DNA of 64,000 nt from Petralouisia muris (GCF_004793545.1 NZ_SRYA01000028.1:1-64000), one strand, 5' to 3'; counted from the stretch's first letter, positions 45,485-54,741 are shown. The notes: generated by a model from the letters alone, not told the origin. Numbers and translations are program-made.

Positions 45485-46968
45485 CTTATTACCTCCTGAT
45501 ATTTCCGGATCACAAAATACATAATGGTTCCGGTTTCTTCTTTGCTGTTCGCCCAAATCTGTCCTCCATGATCCTCGATAATCTTCTTCACAATGGACAA
45601 ACCTATTCCGCTGCCTCCAGTGGCTGAATTCCTGGATGCATCGGTACGGTAAAAACGGTCAAAAATATATGGCAGATCTCTGGCCGCAATTCCCCTTCCG
45701 TTATCTTCAATTTCCACCTGAATGAAATCCCCTACATCCCGGATACGGATATTGATAAATCCCTGTTCTTTGTCCAGGTATTTGACGGAATTCCCGATAA
45801 TATTGTTAATCACGCGCCGAAGCTGCTCCGGATCTGCAATAATCAGCACATCCTTATCTGCATAATTGATATAAGTAAGCTTAATATTTTTGGCCTCCAG
45901 ATCCAGGCCAACCTCCTCCACACAATCATCAAAATAATCCGCTACATTGATACGGTTGAAATTATAAGGAATTCGATTCGTGTCAATCTTAGAATATAAG
46001 GTCAGTTCATTAATCAGCATATCCATCTCATTTGCCTTGTTATAAATGGTCCGGATATATTTGTCATGCTTTTCCGGCGTATCTGCCACGCCATCCATAA
46101 TCCCTTCCACATATCCCTTAATGGCTGTGATGGGGGTCTTCAAATCATGGGAAATATTGCTGATCAGAACTTTATTCTCCTTTTCTCCGGATACCTTCTC
46201 TTCTGCTGATTCTTTCAGACGATAACGCATCTCTTCAAAACTCCGGCATAGTTCTCCTATCTCATCCCGGCCGTCCGCCTCTATGGTAAAATCCAGATTT
46301 CCAGCCTTAATATTCTGGGCCGCCGCTTCCAACTTGCGGATAGGATTGATAATTCCCTGATAAATCCAGACAGTCAGCATTCCCGCCGTAAAAATCAAGA
46401 TCAAAACCACAGAAATCATCAAATCCAAAAGCACGCCTTTCACATCCGGCAAAATCTGTTCCATAGCCGTAATAATAAATGCGCTCCCTGGCTCCCCTCC
46501 TGGAAAAGTAAAATCAATCTGTTTCACCAACGCCTGCTCGTCCCCTTCAATATAGAATCCGGAACCTGCGCTTTGAATGGCGTCGCTGTCATATTCCGGC
46601 AGATTTTCTTCCGGAAAGGTTTCCTTCTCTTTGCCTATATAAATCAATTCTTTGTCCCTACGCAGAATTAAATAAGAATATTTTTCTTCCAGTTCAAGAT
46701 TGATTTGATCCAGATATGCTGCATCTTCCAGCTTTTCCGGCGTCTCTGCCGCAACTTTCTGCAGTTTTTCATAATCTTTTTTGGTAAAATGACTGAGTAC
46801 TTTAAAAGAATTGATAAAATAGTCATAAGCGCTTCCGTCCATATTATAAATCTGGCGCACTGCTTTCATCTGATACTGCCCAAATCCCCACACGGTTGCC
46901 ACTGCCAGCAATACCGGCACAAAAATAATAAGGCAGAATGATACTATTAATCTGGTTCTCAACTTCAT
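45481..46968 (-). CDS. Membrane sensor histidine kinase
   Basis: Partner kinase of the downstream regulator, 495 residues. It has an N-terminal helix (about 7-30), an extracytoplasmic sensor (about 31-170), a second helix (about 175-205), a HAMP domain (about 205-260), and a HisKA helix with NISHDLKTPITAIKG carrying the phosphorylated histidine. The HATPase domain shows the N box, DNGRGIAARDLPYIFDRFYR and GGSGIGLSIVKKIIEDHGG. The ATG has GGAGG about eleven bases upstream. The signal sensed is unknown. The layout resembles envelope-stress or antimicrobial-peptide systems. Confidence 0.95.
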   Translation of the reverse strand: MKLRTRLIVSFCLIIFVPVLLAVATVWGFGQYQMKAVRQIYNMDGSAYDYFINSFKVLSHFTKKDYEKLQKVAAETPEKLEDAAYLDQINLELEEKYSYLILRRDKELIYIGKEKETFPEENLPEYDSDAIQSAGSGFYIEGDEQALVKQIDFTFPGGEPGSAFIITAMEQILPDVKGVLLDLMISVVLILIFTAGMLTVWIYQGIINPIRKLEAAAQNIKAGNLDFTIEADGRDEIGELCRSFEEMRYRLKESAEEKVSGEKENKVLISNISHDLKTPITAIKGYVEGIMDGVADTPEKHDKYIRTIYNKANEMDMLINELTLYSKIDTNRIPYNFNRINVADYFDDCVEEVGLDLEAKNIKLTYINYADKDVLIIADPEQLRRVINNIIGNSVKYLDKEQGFINIRIRDVGDFIQVEIEDNGRGIAARDLPYIFDRFYRTDASRNSATGGSGIGLSIVKKIIEDHGGQIWANSKEETGTIMYFVIRKYQEVIS

Positions 46969-47097
46969 AAACTGCTACAACCTCCGACAAATTCTATTAT
47001 AACAGTTTTCTTATAAAAACATATGGAAATTTTCTAAATTTTTATAAAATTTGTATAAAAAACTGTGATTGAAATTACAGTCACATCCATGCTTTCA

Positions 47098-47538
47098 TTA
47101 GTTTTCCATTAGTATTTTCCGTGCCTTTGCGTACTTTTTGCGCCAGTATTCCTTCTTGGCCTCTGTTACAGAAGCAAATCCTGATAATCTGCTTTCATCT
47201 GAATTATGCTCTAAATCTGCCAGCTTTATGATTTTTGCTCCATAGTTCCCTCGTATTCTGCGGATATAATCGAAATAATCTTCCCCGGGATCGTGAGTCA
47301 AAAGCGCCACCAGTTCCGTGACCTCCGGGGGAAATTCTTTTTCCAGCAGTTCCATCGTAATATCAGTATCCTCCACCACATCATGCAGCAGCGCTGCGCA
47401 TGTTGTAGTTTCCTCTTTCATTTGCTCCGCAAGATGGACTGCGTGGAGCACATAGGGAACCCCGCCGGCATCCTCCTGCCCATGGTGGGCGTCATAGGCA
47501 ATTTTCATGGCTTTCTTTGTCAATGGTGTATAGATCAA
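47098..47538 (-). CDS. HD-domain protein resembling small alarmone hydrolases
   Basis: Soluble metal-dependent phosphohydrolase of 146 residues. The HD motif is AALLHDVVEDTDI (His52, Asp53), the same HDVVEDT string used by RelA/SpoT hydrolase domains. GGVPYVLHAVHLAEQM and IIKLADLEHN add further ligands. The protein lacks synthetase and regulatory domains, so hydrolysis of (p)ppGpp, as in Mesh1-type enzymes, is plausible but not proven. The start is TTG at 47538 with GGGGAG six bases before it. It stands alone. Confidence 0.83.
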   Translation of the reverse strand: MIYTPLTKKAMKIAYDAHHGQEDAGGVPYVLHAVHLAEQMKEETTTCAALLHDVVEDTDITMELLEKEFPPEVTELVALLTHDPGEDYFDYIRRIRGNYGAKIIKLADLEHNSDESRLSGFASVTEAKKEYWRKKYAKARKILMEN

Positions 47539-47661
47539 GGCAGTCTCCCCTTTCAGGCCAAAGCTGTTTCTGTTAATTCTGCACGTACTTTTTTCTTATT
47601 ATAGCATGAAAAGGGAGGAAGAAAAATATTTTTTCTTATAAAAATATGTAAAACACTTTTA

Positions 47662-47708
47662 GGAACTGTTCAGAAATAACTTTTAAAAAGTTATTTTCGA
47701 ACAGTTCC
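47662..47708. repeat. Long near-perfect hairpin overlapping the DUF1905 gene end
   Basis: GGAACTGTTC pairs with GAACAGTTCC, and an inner AAATAACTTTT/AAAAGTTATTT helix extends it to about 47 bp with one small internal bulge. It overlaps the last codons of the DUF1905 gene and should terminate or stabilise that transcript. Confidence 0.8.
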
Positions 47709-48056
47709 TTGCTGCGGACTTTCACGTTCCTGCACTGTCACCTGCACCCAATCCCCAGGCTGCCTGCCTATTTTACTGCGGATATCCTTTCGCAGTCCGA
47801 TAATATAGCAAATGCCGCCGTCCTCGTTTTTCACTCCCATATTTACAATGCTTCCCTCATAAGGTTCCCCGTCAAAGGTGACATGAACTTTCACCCGTCC
47901 TTTTCCGAATTCCTCCCTGATATCCCAGGGGAAAATCACATAAGCGCCGCCCTTTTGCTCTGCCGGACAGACCATTGACTCATATTCGTACACGGCAGGC
48001 TTTTTTGTTTCCTGATGTTTCTTTCGATTTGATACAAGTATGTCTGATACAATCAT
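47691..48056 (-). CDS. DUF1905 domain protein
   Basis: Small protein of 121 residues whose middle matches DUF1905, a beta-barrel of unknown function (YESMVCPAEQKGGAYVIFPWDIREEFGKGRVKV, then GGICYIIGLRKDIRSKIG). The first about 22 residues are basic and may not be part of the domain. No catalytic residues are known for this family, and it is often found fused to or beside YdeI/OmdA-type proteins. The ATG has GAGGTGA about ten bases upstream. The last residues overlap a large hairpin. It follows a truncated flavodoxin gene. Confidence 0.8.
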   Translation of the reverse strand: MIVSDILVSNRKKHQETKKPAVYEYESMVCPAEQKGGAYVIFPWDIREEFGKGRVKVHVTFDGEPYEGSIVNMGVKNEDGGICYIIGLRKDIRSKIGRQPGDWVQVTVQERESPQQGTVRK

Positions 48057-48102
48057 TCCTTCTATTTCACCTCTGCATATCTTCCAGGTTCATAAACGCT
48101 CC

Positions 48103-48444
48103 CTAAGGAAAAACCATCTGCTTTGCCCCGCTTTTTTGGAACATTTTCTTTATTCTATGATATCCGTTCATCCTGCCGGCATGGGCCCGGCTGCCAAAAA
48201 CCGCTGTATCATATCCCGACACAAGTTTTGCTGTCGCCTTCTGATATTCTATCACCTTGCTTCCGGTTTCCTTTCCTGCCAACTTTGCATATTTTCTGGT
48301 AAAGCCTGTTGTGCTTTTATAAACGATTAACGTTTTCTGATTCATCCTGTTCCACTCTTCTTTCAATGCCTGTTTTAAAAATGCATCGTATGCTATCTCC
48401 TGCCACTCTAATATTTCATCTACAGAAACTCCCGGAGCAGCCAT
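48103..48444 (-). pseudogene. Flavodoxin-domain gene, truncated
   Basis: Residues about 36-113 match the N-terminal half of a flavodoxin-type domain: TLIVYKSTTGFTRKYA binds the FMN phosphate and VFGSRAHAGRMNGY is the next loop. Family members run to about 165 residues, whereas this frame stops right after QMVFP, removing the rest of the FMN site. The first 35 residues (DEILEWQEIAYDAF...) do not belong to flavodoxin and read like the tail of another protein, in frame from an open stretch without a start codon that reaches back to about 48540. It may be a decayed gene or fusion. An independent start at ATG 48345 is possible but weak. Confidence 0.6.
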
Positions 48445-48490
48445 TGCATCGTAAATGTCAAGTGCATCACGAAATTTTTCATAAGAGAAT

Positions 48491-48535
48491 AAACCGCTGC
48501 CCGGTTCCTTTTCAACCGAAGCAGCGGCCTTCTTC
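48491..48535 (-). terminator. Terminator of metK
   Basis: An 8-bp outer stem CCGCTGC/GCAGCGG with an inner GGTT/AACC helix is followed on the minus strand by TTTATTCTCTTAT. It lies 35 bases past the metK stop. Confidence 0.75.
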
Positions 48536-48568
48536 TACTTAAAATACCCTTATAATATATCCTTGCAA

Positions 48569-49756
48569 TTATAAATATTTCTTTAAAATCTCTACTTTAT
48601 CTGTTGCTTCCCAGGGCAGATTCAAATCATCCCGGCCAAAATGTCCGTAAGCTGCTGTCTGCTTGTAGATGGGACGTCTTAGATCCAGCATCTTAATGAT
48701 TCCTGCCGGACGCAGATCGAAGTTCTCCCGAATCATCTCCACCAGCTTCTCGTCGGAAATTTTGCCGGTGCCAAAGGTATCCACCATAATGGAGGTGGGC
48801 TGCGCTACTCCGATGGCATAGGATAATTGAATCTCACATTTATCCGCAAGGCCCGCCGCTACAATATTTTTGGCAACGTAGCGTGCTGCATAGGCTGCGG
48901 AGCGGTCTACTTTAGTGCAGTCTTTTCCGGAAAAAGCGCCGCCGCCGTGACGTGCGTATCCGCCGTATGTATCCACAATAATCTTTCTGCCGGTGAGCCC
49001 TGCATCTCCATGGGGCCCGCCGATTACAAAACGTCCGGTGGGATTGATGAAAAATTTCGTCTCTTTGTCTACCATTTCCTGAGGCAGAATCGGCTCAAAC
49101 ACATACTGTTTGATATCAGCATGGATCTGCTCCTGGGTCACATCCGCATCATGCTGGGTGGATAACACCACTGCTTCCAGCCTTCTGGGCCTGCCCTCCT
49201 CATCATATTCCACAGAAACCTGTGTCTTTCCGTCCGGGCGCAGGTATTTTAATGTGCCGTCTTTGCGGACCTTTGTCAGCTGCAGCGCCAGCTTATGAGC
49301 CAGTGAAATGGGATAGGGCATCAGTTCCGGCGTTTCATTGGTTGCATATCCGAACATCATGCCCTGATCTCCGGCTCCGATTGCCTCCAGCTCTTCTTCG
49401 GACATTTTGTTCTCTTTTGCCTCCAATGCCTTGTCCACACCCATTGCAATGTCGGCAGACTGCTGATCCAATGCTACCATCACGGCGCAGGTATTTCCAT
49501 CAAATCCGGTGGCTGCGTCATCATAACCAATTTCATTGACAGTATCTCTTACAATCTGCGGAATATCTATATTTGCCTTAGTTGTAATTTCTCCAGTTAC
49601 AAGTACAAATCCCGTACACGCCGCTGTCTCGCATGCCACCCGGCTCATGGGGTCCTGAGCCATCAATGCGTCTAAAATTGCGTCAGACACTGCATCACAA
49701 ACCTTATCGGGATGCCCTTCGGTTACTGATTCTGAAGTAAATAATCTTTTTTCCAT
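48569..49756 (-). CDS. metK: S-adenosylmethionine synthetase
   Basis: Makes S-adenosylmethionine from methionine and ATP. At 395 residues it matches the family. Signatures are [21 protein letters not shown], the hexapeptide [12 protein letters not shown], and the P-loop-like [22 protein letters not shown]. The start at 49756 has AGGAGGAG just upstream, while the longer frame reads through the leader. Expression is controlled by the SAM-I riboswitch in the leader, so the product represses its own synthesis. Confidence 0.98.
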   Translation of the reverse strand: MEKRLFTSESVTEGHPDKVCDAVSDAILDALMAQDPMSRVACETAACTGFVLVTGEITTKANIDIPQIVRDTVNEIGYDDAATGFDGNTCAVMVALDQQSADIAMGVDKALEAKENKMSEEELEAIGAGDQGMMFGYATNETPELMPYPISLAHKLALQLTKVRKDGTLKYLRPDGKTQVSVEYDEEGRPRRLEAVVLSTQHDADVTQEQIHADIKQYVFEPILPQEMVDKETKFFINPTGRFVIGGPHGDAGLTGRKIIVDTYGGYARHGGGAFSGKDCTKVDRSAAYAARYVAKNIVAAGLADKCEIQLSYAIGVAQPTSIMVDTFGTGKISDEKLVEMIRENFDLRPAGIIKMLDLRRPIYKQTAAYGHFGRDDLNLPWEATDKVEILKKYL

Positions 49757-49788
49757 TTTTCTCCTCCTGGTTGTTCGAATATTATTAA

Positions 49789-49821
49789 CGTAAAAAATCC
49801 GCTTATTCAAAAATAAGCGGA
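49789..49821 (-). terminator. Riboswitch expression-platform terminator
   Basis: A perfect CCGCTTATT/AATAAGCGG stem with a four-base loop is followed by ATTTTTTAC on the minus strand. It sits between the SAM aptamer and metK and would form when SAM is bound. Confidence 0.93.
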
Positions 49822-49848
49822 CCTGATTCCAAAAAAAGATTATCAAAT

Positions 49849-49947
49849 CCTCTTATTGTTCGATTACTCGCTCAGGTTGGCACCTTCCGTAGAGGGGTTG
49901 CCGTGGCTTCACAGGTCCTATGTACCTCCACCACTCTGAATAAGAGA
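49849..49947 (-). promoter_or_regulatory. SAM-I (S-box) riboswitch
   Basis: The minus strand begins CTCTTATTCAGAGTGGTGGAGG, continues with AAGCCACGGCAACC and AAGGTGCCAACCTGAGCGA, and closes with AATAAGAG, pairing with the start to form P1. These are the conserved core elements of the S-box aptamer. Binding of SAM stabilises P1 and lets the downstream terminator form. Confidence 0.97.
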
Positions 49948-50106
49948 AATTAATAGCTGATGAAACATCAAGGGGTTTCACCAGTACAACAATATTTGGT
50001 TTTTCAATCTTCTTTCATCCAATAAGATACTCTCTTTTTGCTGTTCTGTCAAGTATTTCTTTCTTAACAAATGAGTAAAATTATGGAAAACAGCTTTTCT
50101 GTCATA

Positions 50107-51399
50107 TCAGCTTACTTTAAACTGGAACTTCTGTATCTCTTTTTCAGAGCTGACCCGCGCGATCTGGGCCCCCAAACATTCCAGCTTATCTTCAAAGGCT
50201 TCATATCCCCGCTGGATATAGTGAATATCATCCACAATGGTGATTCCCTCTGCAGAAAGCCCGGCAATCACCAACGCCGCTCCTGCCCTCAAATCCGGTG
50301 CACTGACTCTTGCCCCGGTATATCCTTTCACGCCATTAATAATGGCAATATTGCTCTCTACCTTAATATCCGCTCCCATGCGGGTCAATTCATCCACATA
50401 TTTAAACCTGTTCTCAAAGATACTCTCTGTCACGGTACTGGTTCCCTGGGCAATTCCCAGTACCACAGACATCTGAGGCTGCATATCGGTGGGAAATCCC
50501 GGATAGGGCAGTGTGGTAACCTGTGTATGGCGCAGCGGTTTCGACGCTACCACACGGACAGCATCGTCAAATTCTTCCACTTCACAGCCGGCCTCCAAAA
50601 GCTTGGCAGTGGTAGCTTCCAAATGCTTCGGAATCACGTTTTTGACCGTAACATCCCCTTTGGTAGCCGCCGCCGCAAACATAAAGGTTCCTGCCTCAAT
50701 CTGATCCGGAATTACGGAATACTCAGTTTTGTGAAGCTTCTCCACCCCTACAATCCGGATCACATCAGTTCCGGCGCCGCGGATATTTGCTCCCATACTG
50801 TTGAGAAAATTGGCTACGTCCACCACATGGGGCTCCTTCGCCGAATTTTCTATGGTTGTTTTCCCTTCTGCCATGGCTGCCGCCATCATAATATTAATGG
50901 TAGCGCCTACGGATACCTTATCCAGATAAATATGGCTTCCCTTCAGCCTCTCTGCTTCTGCCGCAACTGCTCCGTTTCGGATCTCCACATGGGCTCCCAA
51001 AGCGCGAAAACCCTTGATATGCAAATCCATCGGGCGGCTTCCAATGTTGCATCCGCCGGGAAGAGTTACTTCCGCCCTTTTATATTTTCCAAGCATTGCT
51101 CCCAGAAGATAATAAGAAGCTCTTATTTTCTTCATAGAATCATAGTCCACCGGAATATCCTTTACAAAAGAACCGTTGATCTTAACAGTGTGAGCGTCTA
51201 CTCTGTCAATTCTGGCTCCTATGTCTCCCATGGCCTGAAGCAACGCATTGATATCTCTGACATCGGGTAAATTATCTATTGTTACGGTTTCATCCGTCAT
51301 AATGGCTGCTGCCAGAATTGCCAGCGCCGCATTCTTGGCTCCGCTGATTTCCACTTCGCCAACTAACGGATTCCCTCCTCTGATTACATACTGTTCCAT
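50107..51399 (-). CDS. murA: UDP-N-acetylglucosamine 1-carboxyvinyltransferase
   Basis: First committed enzyme of peptidoglycan synthesis, transferring enolpyruvate from PEP to UDP-GlcNAc. In its 430 residues, the conserved SGAKNAAL contributes Lys22, and LPGGCNIGSRPMD holds Cys117, the residue alkylated by fosfomycin. The C-terminal RAGAALVIAGLSAEG motif is present. GAGGTGCGAT precedes the ATG. Two candidate promoters lie upstream. Clostridia often have two MurA paralogues, and which one this is cannot be decided here. Confidence 0.97.
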   Translation of the reverse strand: MEQYVIRGGNPLVGEVEISGAKNAALAILAAAIMTDETVTIDNLPDVRDINALLQAMGDIGARIDRVDAHTVKINGSFVKDIPVDYDSMKKIRASYYLLGAMLGKYKRAEVTLPGGCNIGSRPMDLHIKGFRALGAHVEIRNGAVAAEAERLKGSHIYLDKVSVGATINIMMAAAMAEGKTTIENSAKEPHVVDVANFLNSMGANIRGAGTDVIRIVGVEKLHKTEYSVIPDQIEAGTFMFAAAATKGDVTVKNVIPKHLEATTAKLLEAGCEVEEFDDAVRVVASKPLRHTQVTTLPYPGFPTDMQPQMSVVLGIAQGTSTVTESIFENRFKYVDELTRMGADIKVESNIAIINGVKGYTGARVSAPDLRAGAALVIAGLSAEGITIVDDIHYIQRGYEAFEDKLECLGAQIARVSSEKEIQKFQFKVS

Positions 51400-51435
51400 A
51401 TCGCACCTCTATGCTATATATTTGTACAAGAAGTT

Positions 51436-51515
51436 ATTATAGTAACATTCTTTTCTCTTTGTCAAGTTTAAAAAATCTTTATGTACTATTATAACACACT
51501 TTGTCGATTTGTAAA
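51436..51515 (-). promoter_or_regulatory. Tandem promoters of murA
   Basis: The proximal one is TTGACA (51465-51460), 18 bases, then TATAAT (51441-51436). The distal one is TTTACA (51515-51510), 16 bases, then TATAAT (51493-51488). The proximal promoter would start transcription about 30 bases before the murA ATG. Confidence 0.75.
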
Positions 51516-51986
51516 TCTATACTATGAAAGTCTCCTGCTTTCCGTATCTTCTCCCCTGGGCAGTTTCAGTAATTCAGTCTATCTTATTTTATGTCGGATT
51601 ACATAATCCGTGCATGACCCTGAAAAAGAATTTTGTGCAAATGCTATAAAAACCCTTACAAATAGCCTTCTCTTTTCTGTCTGATAGTCTCTGTTTGTAG
51701 TATGGACGATTCCGGAAAAAATCATTCGTTCTTTTCACTGATCCATTATTTTTCAATTATTCGCTGCAAGCCACAGGAGATTTCTTTTTCCAACCTACAG
51801 CCTGTCCAAAGCCAGGCAAAACAGCCGGATTTCTGCAAAAGGAAACAGAAATCACTTCCGCTTTACAATATCATCGTTCCAAAGCCGGAAAATAATTTCT
51901 GTTTCTTATCTTACCACATTCACTTCAAAATTCCTACTGTTTTTTATTCTGTCCTTCAGATTTTCCTGTTCTAAAGCAGGGCTCCG
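51516..51986. other. Gene-free stretch with a 16-bp palindrome
   Basis: No supported gene. A 90-codon plus-strand frame (51702-51974) has no ribosome site and an unprotein-like composition. The only clear element is the perfect palindrome CGGATTACATAATCCG at 51595-51610, a possible operator. The stretch is T-rich on the plus strand and may be a decayed gene. Confidence 0.6.
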
Positions 51987-52424
51987 TTACTCAAATACCA
52001 CATTTTTCTCCAAATATTTTGTCCGAATTACGATATAGGGATAGGACTTGACCTGATTTATTTTTTCTCCCTTGGAAGGACCAATCAATGTAGTGTCAAA
52101 ATACACCGCATTTTTCGTCAGATAACAGTCATTGACAGCGATACTATAACCGCCGGTTTCCTGTACCCCATAACCTGCAGCAATGTAGAGATATTCTTTA
52201 TCTGTATAAGTCAGCTTGAAAATCGTCTCTTTCTTCTCCTCAATAACCGTCAGAAACTCTTCTGGGATCTCTTTTTCCTCCAGTATTTCATAGGATAAAT
52301 CTTTTAATTTTTTTGTGTCCGTCTCCTCCAGCCCGCATCCCTGGACAACGCATGCGGCAATTACCGTAATCAGAGCCAGCCCATACATAACAATACCATG
52401 ATACCATTGCTTCTGTTTTTTCAT
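51987..52424 (-). CDS. Putative lipoprotein with PrcB-like C-terminal domain
   Basis: Exported protein of 145 residues. A basic start and hydrophobic stretch lead to a plausible lipobox VVQGC (cysteine near residue 30), so the mature protein may be lipid-anchored. The C-terminal about 75 residues (LYIAAGYGVQETGGYSIAVNDCYLT, then SYPYIVIRTKYLEKNVVFE) resemble the PrcB C-terminal domain found in Clostridia and in the treponemal dentilisin complex. I place the start at ATG 52424, with AGGAAA seven bases upstream, rather than the GTG two codons earlier. Function unknown. Confidence 0.75.
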   Translation of the reverse strand: MKKQKQWYHGIVMYGLALITVIAACVVQGCGLEETDTKKLKDLSYEILEEKEIPEEFLTVIEEKKETIFKLTYTDKEYLYIAAGYGVQETGGYSIAVNDCYLTKNAVYFDTTLIGPSKGEKINQVKSYPYIVIRTKYLEKNVVFE

Positions 52425-52488
52425 ACTCACGTTTCCTGATTTTTTTACATTCTTCCTGAATTCTATGAAAAATTTCTTCTAATTATGA

Positions 52489-52517
52489 TTGTATTTCCCC
52501 AGTTCAGTCTGTATAAT
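52489..52517 (+). promoter_or_regulatory. Promoter of plsC
   Basis: TTGTAT (52489-52494) and TATAAT (52512-52517) are separated by 17 bases, ending about 40 bases before the plsC ATG. Confidence 0.75.
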
Positions 52518-52559
52518 ATAACAAATAAATATTTATTTTTAAGGAAAAGGTACGATACT

Positions 52560-53315
52560 ATGATACGAATAATTTTGGTTGCAGTTTTTTTAATTTCTTT
52601 TCTGGTTCTTTCGATTCCGATTCTGATAATAGAATGGATTGTAAAAAAATTTAATCCCTATGCTGCAGATATCAGCAGCCTGCGAATTGTCCAATGGGCT
52701 TTCCGGGTGGTTCTCTTTCTGGCCGGCACCAAGATCACTGTGCTCGGGGAAGAGCATGTGCCGAAGGATCAGGCCGTCCTCTACATTCCCAATCATCTGA
52801 GCTATTTTGACATTGTCATTACTTATTCCAGATGTCCCGGCCTTACCGGCTACATCGCCAAAGACAAGATGATACGTTATCCTCTGCTTTCCAACTGGAT
52901 GAAACGGCTGTACTGCCTGTTTTTGGTTCGGGATGATATGAAGGCAGGGCTGAAAATGGTTTTAACGGGAATTGATCAGATTAAGCGCGGCATTTCTGTA
53001 TGTATTTTTCCGGAGGGCACAAGAAATCCCCATCCGGAGAACGGAATGCTGCCTTTTAAAGAAGGAAGCCTGAAAATGGCTGAAAAAACCGGATGCCCCA
53101 TTATTCCCATCGCCATTACAAATACCAACAATATCTTTGAAAGCCATATACCCTGGATCAAAAAATGCCATGTAATTGTGGAATACGGGGAACCGATTCT
53201 AATCAAAGAACTGGATAAGGAGCAGCGGAAATTCTCCGGCGCCTATACCCAGTCCAAGATTGAAGAAATGTTAGAAAAGCATAAGGCTATGATGCAGAAT
53301 GAAACTTCTCTCTGA
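52560..53315 (+). CDS. plsC: 1-acyl-sn-glycerol-3-phosphate acyltransferase
   Basis: Adds the second acyl chain to lysophosphatidic acid, giving phosphatidic acid, at the inner membrane face. It has 251 residues. One or two N-terminal membrane segments (about 1-27) precede the acyltransferase motifs NHLSYFD (His79, Asp84), FPEGTRNPH and the later VPI-like IIPIAITNT. AAGGAAAAGG precedes the chosen ATG, and the longer frame from 52485 starts upstream of the promoter's -35 box. Its last 29 bases overlap the end of the convergent murF gene. Confidence 0.93.
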   Translation: MIRIILVAVFLISFLVLSIPILIIEWIVKKFNPYAADISSLRIVQWAFRVVLFLAGTKITVLGEEHVPKDQAVLYIPNHLSYFDIVITYSRCPGLTGYIAKDKMIRYPLLSNWMKRLYCLFLVRDDMKAGLKMVLTGIDQIKRGISVCIFPEGTRNPHPENGMLPFKEGSLKMAEKTGCPIIPIAITNTNNIFESHIPWIKKCHVIVEYGEPILIKELDKEQRKFSGAYTQSKIEEMLEKHKAMMQNETSL

Positions 53316-54741
53316 CAGCCTCTACGATCTTGGGATAATCCATGAAATGGGATGCTTTCACCAGCACGGTATCTCCTTCCTGCAGATACTCTAACAACTG
53401 GGGAAGCATCTCATCTTTTGTGTCAAAATGGAACACTTCACACCAGTCATTGGTATCACAAGCGCCTTCTGCCATTTCTTTTGACAGAACTCCGGCACAA
53501 AACAACGTGTCTATCTGCTTTTCGGCAGCATAAACACCTATTTCATAATGAAGCCTCTTCTCGTGTTCTCCCAACTCTCCCATATCGCCCAATACCGCCA
53601 CTGTCCGGGCAAGGCCGTTGCTGAGCACGTCAAGGGAAGCCCGCATGGATACGGGATTGGCATTGTAGCAGTCATCAATCAACATCAGGCCGCCGGTTTC
53701 TATCAGGTTGGTGCGCCCGCCTATCGCTTCCGCCTTCTCTATGCCTGACTTAATATCTTCCAACTCCATATTCAGGGCAAGCGCCGCTCCTGCGGCTGCC
53801 ATAGCGTTATAAATATTATGCCGGCCCGGAATCGGGATATGGACGGATATTGTGCCTGCCGGGGTATGAATATCCGCTTCCATTCCCTTCAGACCGCAGT
53901 TTTGGATATGATCCGCGTAAATATCCTGCTGTACTTTCTGCATTCCAGGCTTCCTGCCTTCTTTCCCTTCTTCGCCGCTTCTGCAGATATCCGGCTGCAT
54001 CTCACCGAATCCATAAAACACCGGCCGGATTCCCTTCACTTCTGTCAGTGTGGACAGTTTATCATCCTCACCGTTTAGGATAATATGCCCTTCTGGCTTC
54101 AGATAATCAAATATTTCACTTTTTGCTTTCAAAATTCCATCCCTGGTCTTCAAATTTTCCAGATGGCAGATTCCGATATTCGTAATCACGCAGATATCCG
54201 GCTGCGCCATTTTGGCCAGACGATGCATTTCCCCAAAATCAGAAATTCCCATTTCCACCACCGCCGCTTCGTGTTCTTCCTGAATCCGAAGCAATGTCAG
54301 GGGCAGGCCGATTTCGTTGTTAAAATTCCCTGCCGTTTTCAATACATGATACTTTTCTGATAAAACAGATGCTATCATCTCTTTGGTGCTGGTTTTTCCC
54401 ACACTGCCGGTAATTCCCACAATGGGAATATTAAGCTGGCTGCGGTAAAATCCTGCAATATCCTTCAACGCCCTCAGACAGGATTGCACCAGGATATAAG
54501 GCTTCTCGCAATTCTCCAGTTTTTTCTCGGTAAGAACTGCCGCCGCTCCCTTTTCACAGACCTGCGGAATAAAATCATGGCCGTCCACCCTGGCTCCCTT
54601 CACGGGGATAAACAAAAAACCTTCTTCCACCTGCCTGCTGTCTGTCACCGCTCCCCGGATCTCAGTCTGTTTCTCCTGTTCCTTCCCAAAATAACTGCCG
54701 CCGCATGCTTCTGCAATGTTTTCCAAAGTCATATTTTTCAT
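53287..54741 (-). CDS. murF: UDP-N-acetylmuramoyl-tripeptide--D-alanyl-D-alanine ligase
   Basis: Adds D-Ala-D-Ala to UDP-MurNAc-tripeptide, finishing the peptidoglycan nucleotide precursor. It has 484 residues. The ATP loop is GITGSVGKTSTKEM (Lys116), followed by TAGNFNNEIGLPLTLL, the central LIDDCYNANPVSM and the C-terminal LGDMGELG. It lies about 60 bases downstream of ddl, whose product is its substrate, so the two steps are probably coexpressed. GGAGGCAGCT precedes the ATG. The end overlaps plsC on the other strand. Confidence 0.97.
   Translation of the reverse strand: MKNMTLENIAEACGGSYFGKEQEKQTEIRGAVTDSRQVEEGFLFIPVKGARVDGHDFIPQVCEKGAAAVLTEKKLENCEKPYILVQSCLRALKDIAGFYRSQLNIPIVGITGSVGKTSTKEMIASVLSEKYHVLKTAGNFNNEIGLPLTLLRIQEEHEAAVVEMGISDFGEMHRLAKMAQPDICVITNIGICHLENLKTRDGILKAKSEIFDYLKPEGHIILNGEDDKLSTLTEVKGIRPVFYGFGEMQPDICRSGEEGKEGRKPGMQKVQQDIYADHIQNCGLKGMEADIHTPAGTISVHIPIPGRHNIYNAMAAAGAALALNMELEDIKSGIEKAEAIGGRTNLIETGGLMLIDDCYNANPVSMRASLDVLSNGLARTVAVLGDMGELGEHEKRLHYEIGVYAAEKQIDTLFCAGVLSKEMAEGACDTNDWCEVFHFDTKDEMLPQLLEYLQEGDTVLVKASHFMDYPKIVEAVREKFHSAS

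Noticed and set aside
51702-51974. Plus-strand frame of 90 codons in the gap upstream of murA
   Set aside because: No ribosome binding site, composition rich in Phe, Gln and Lys without domain character, and no neighbours to support it.
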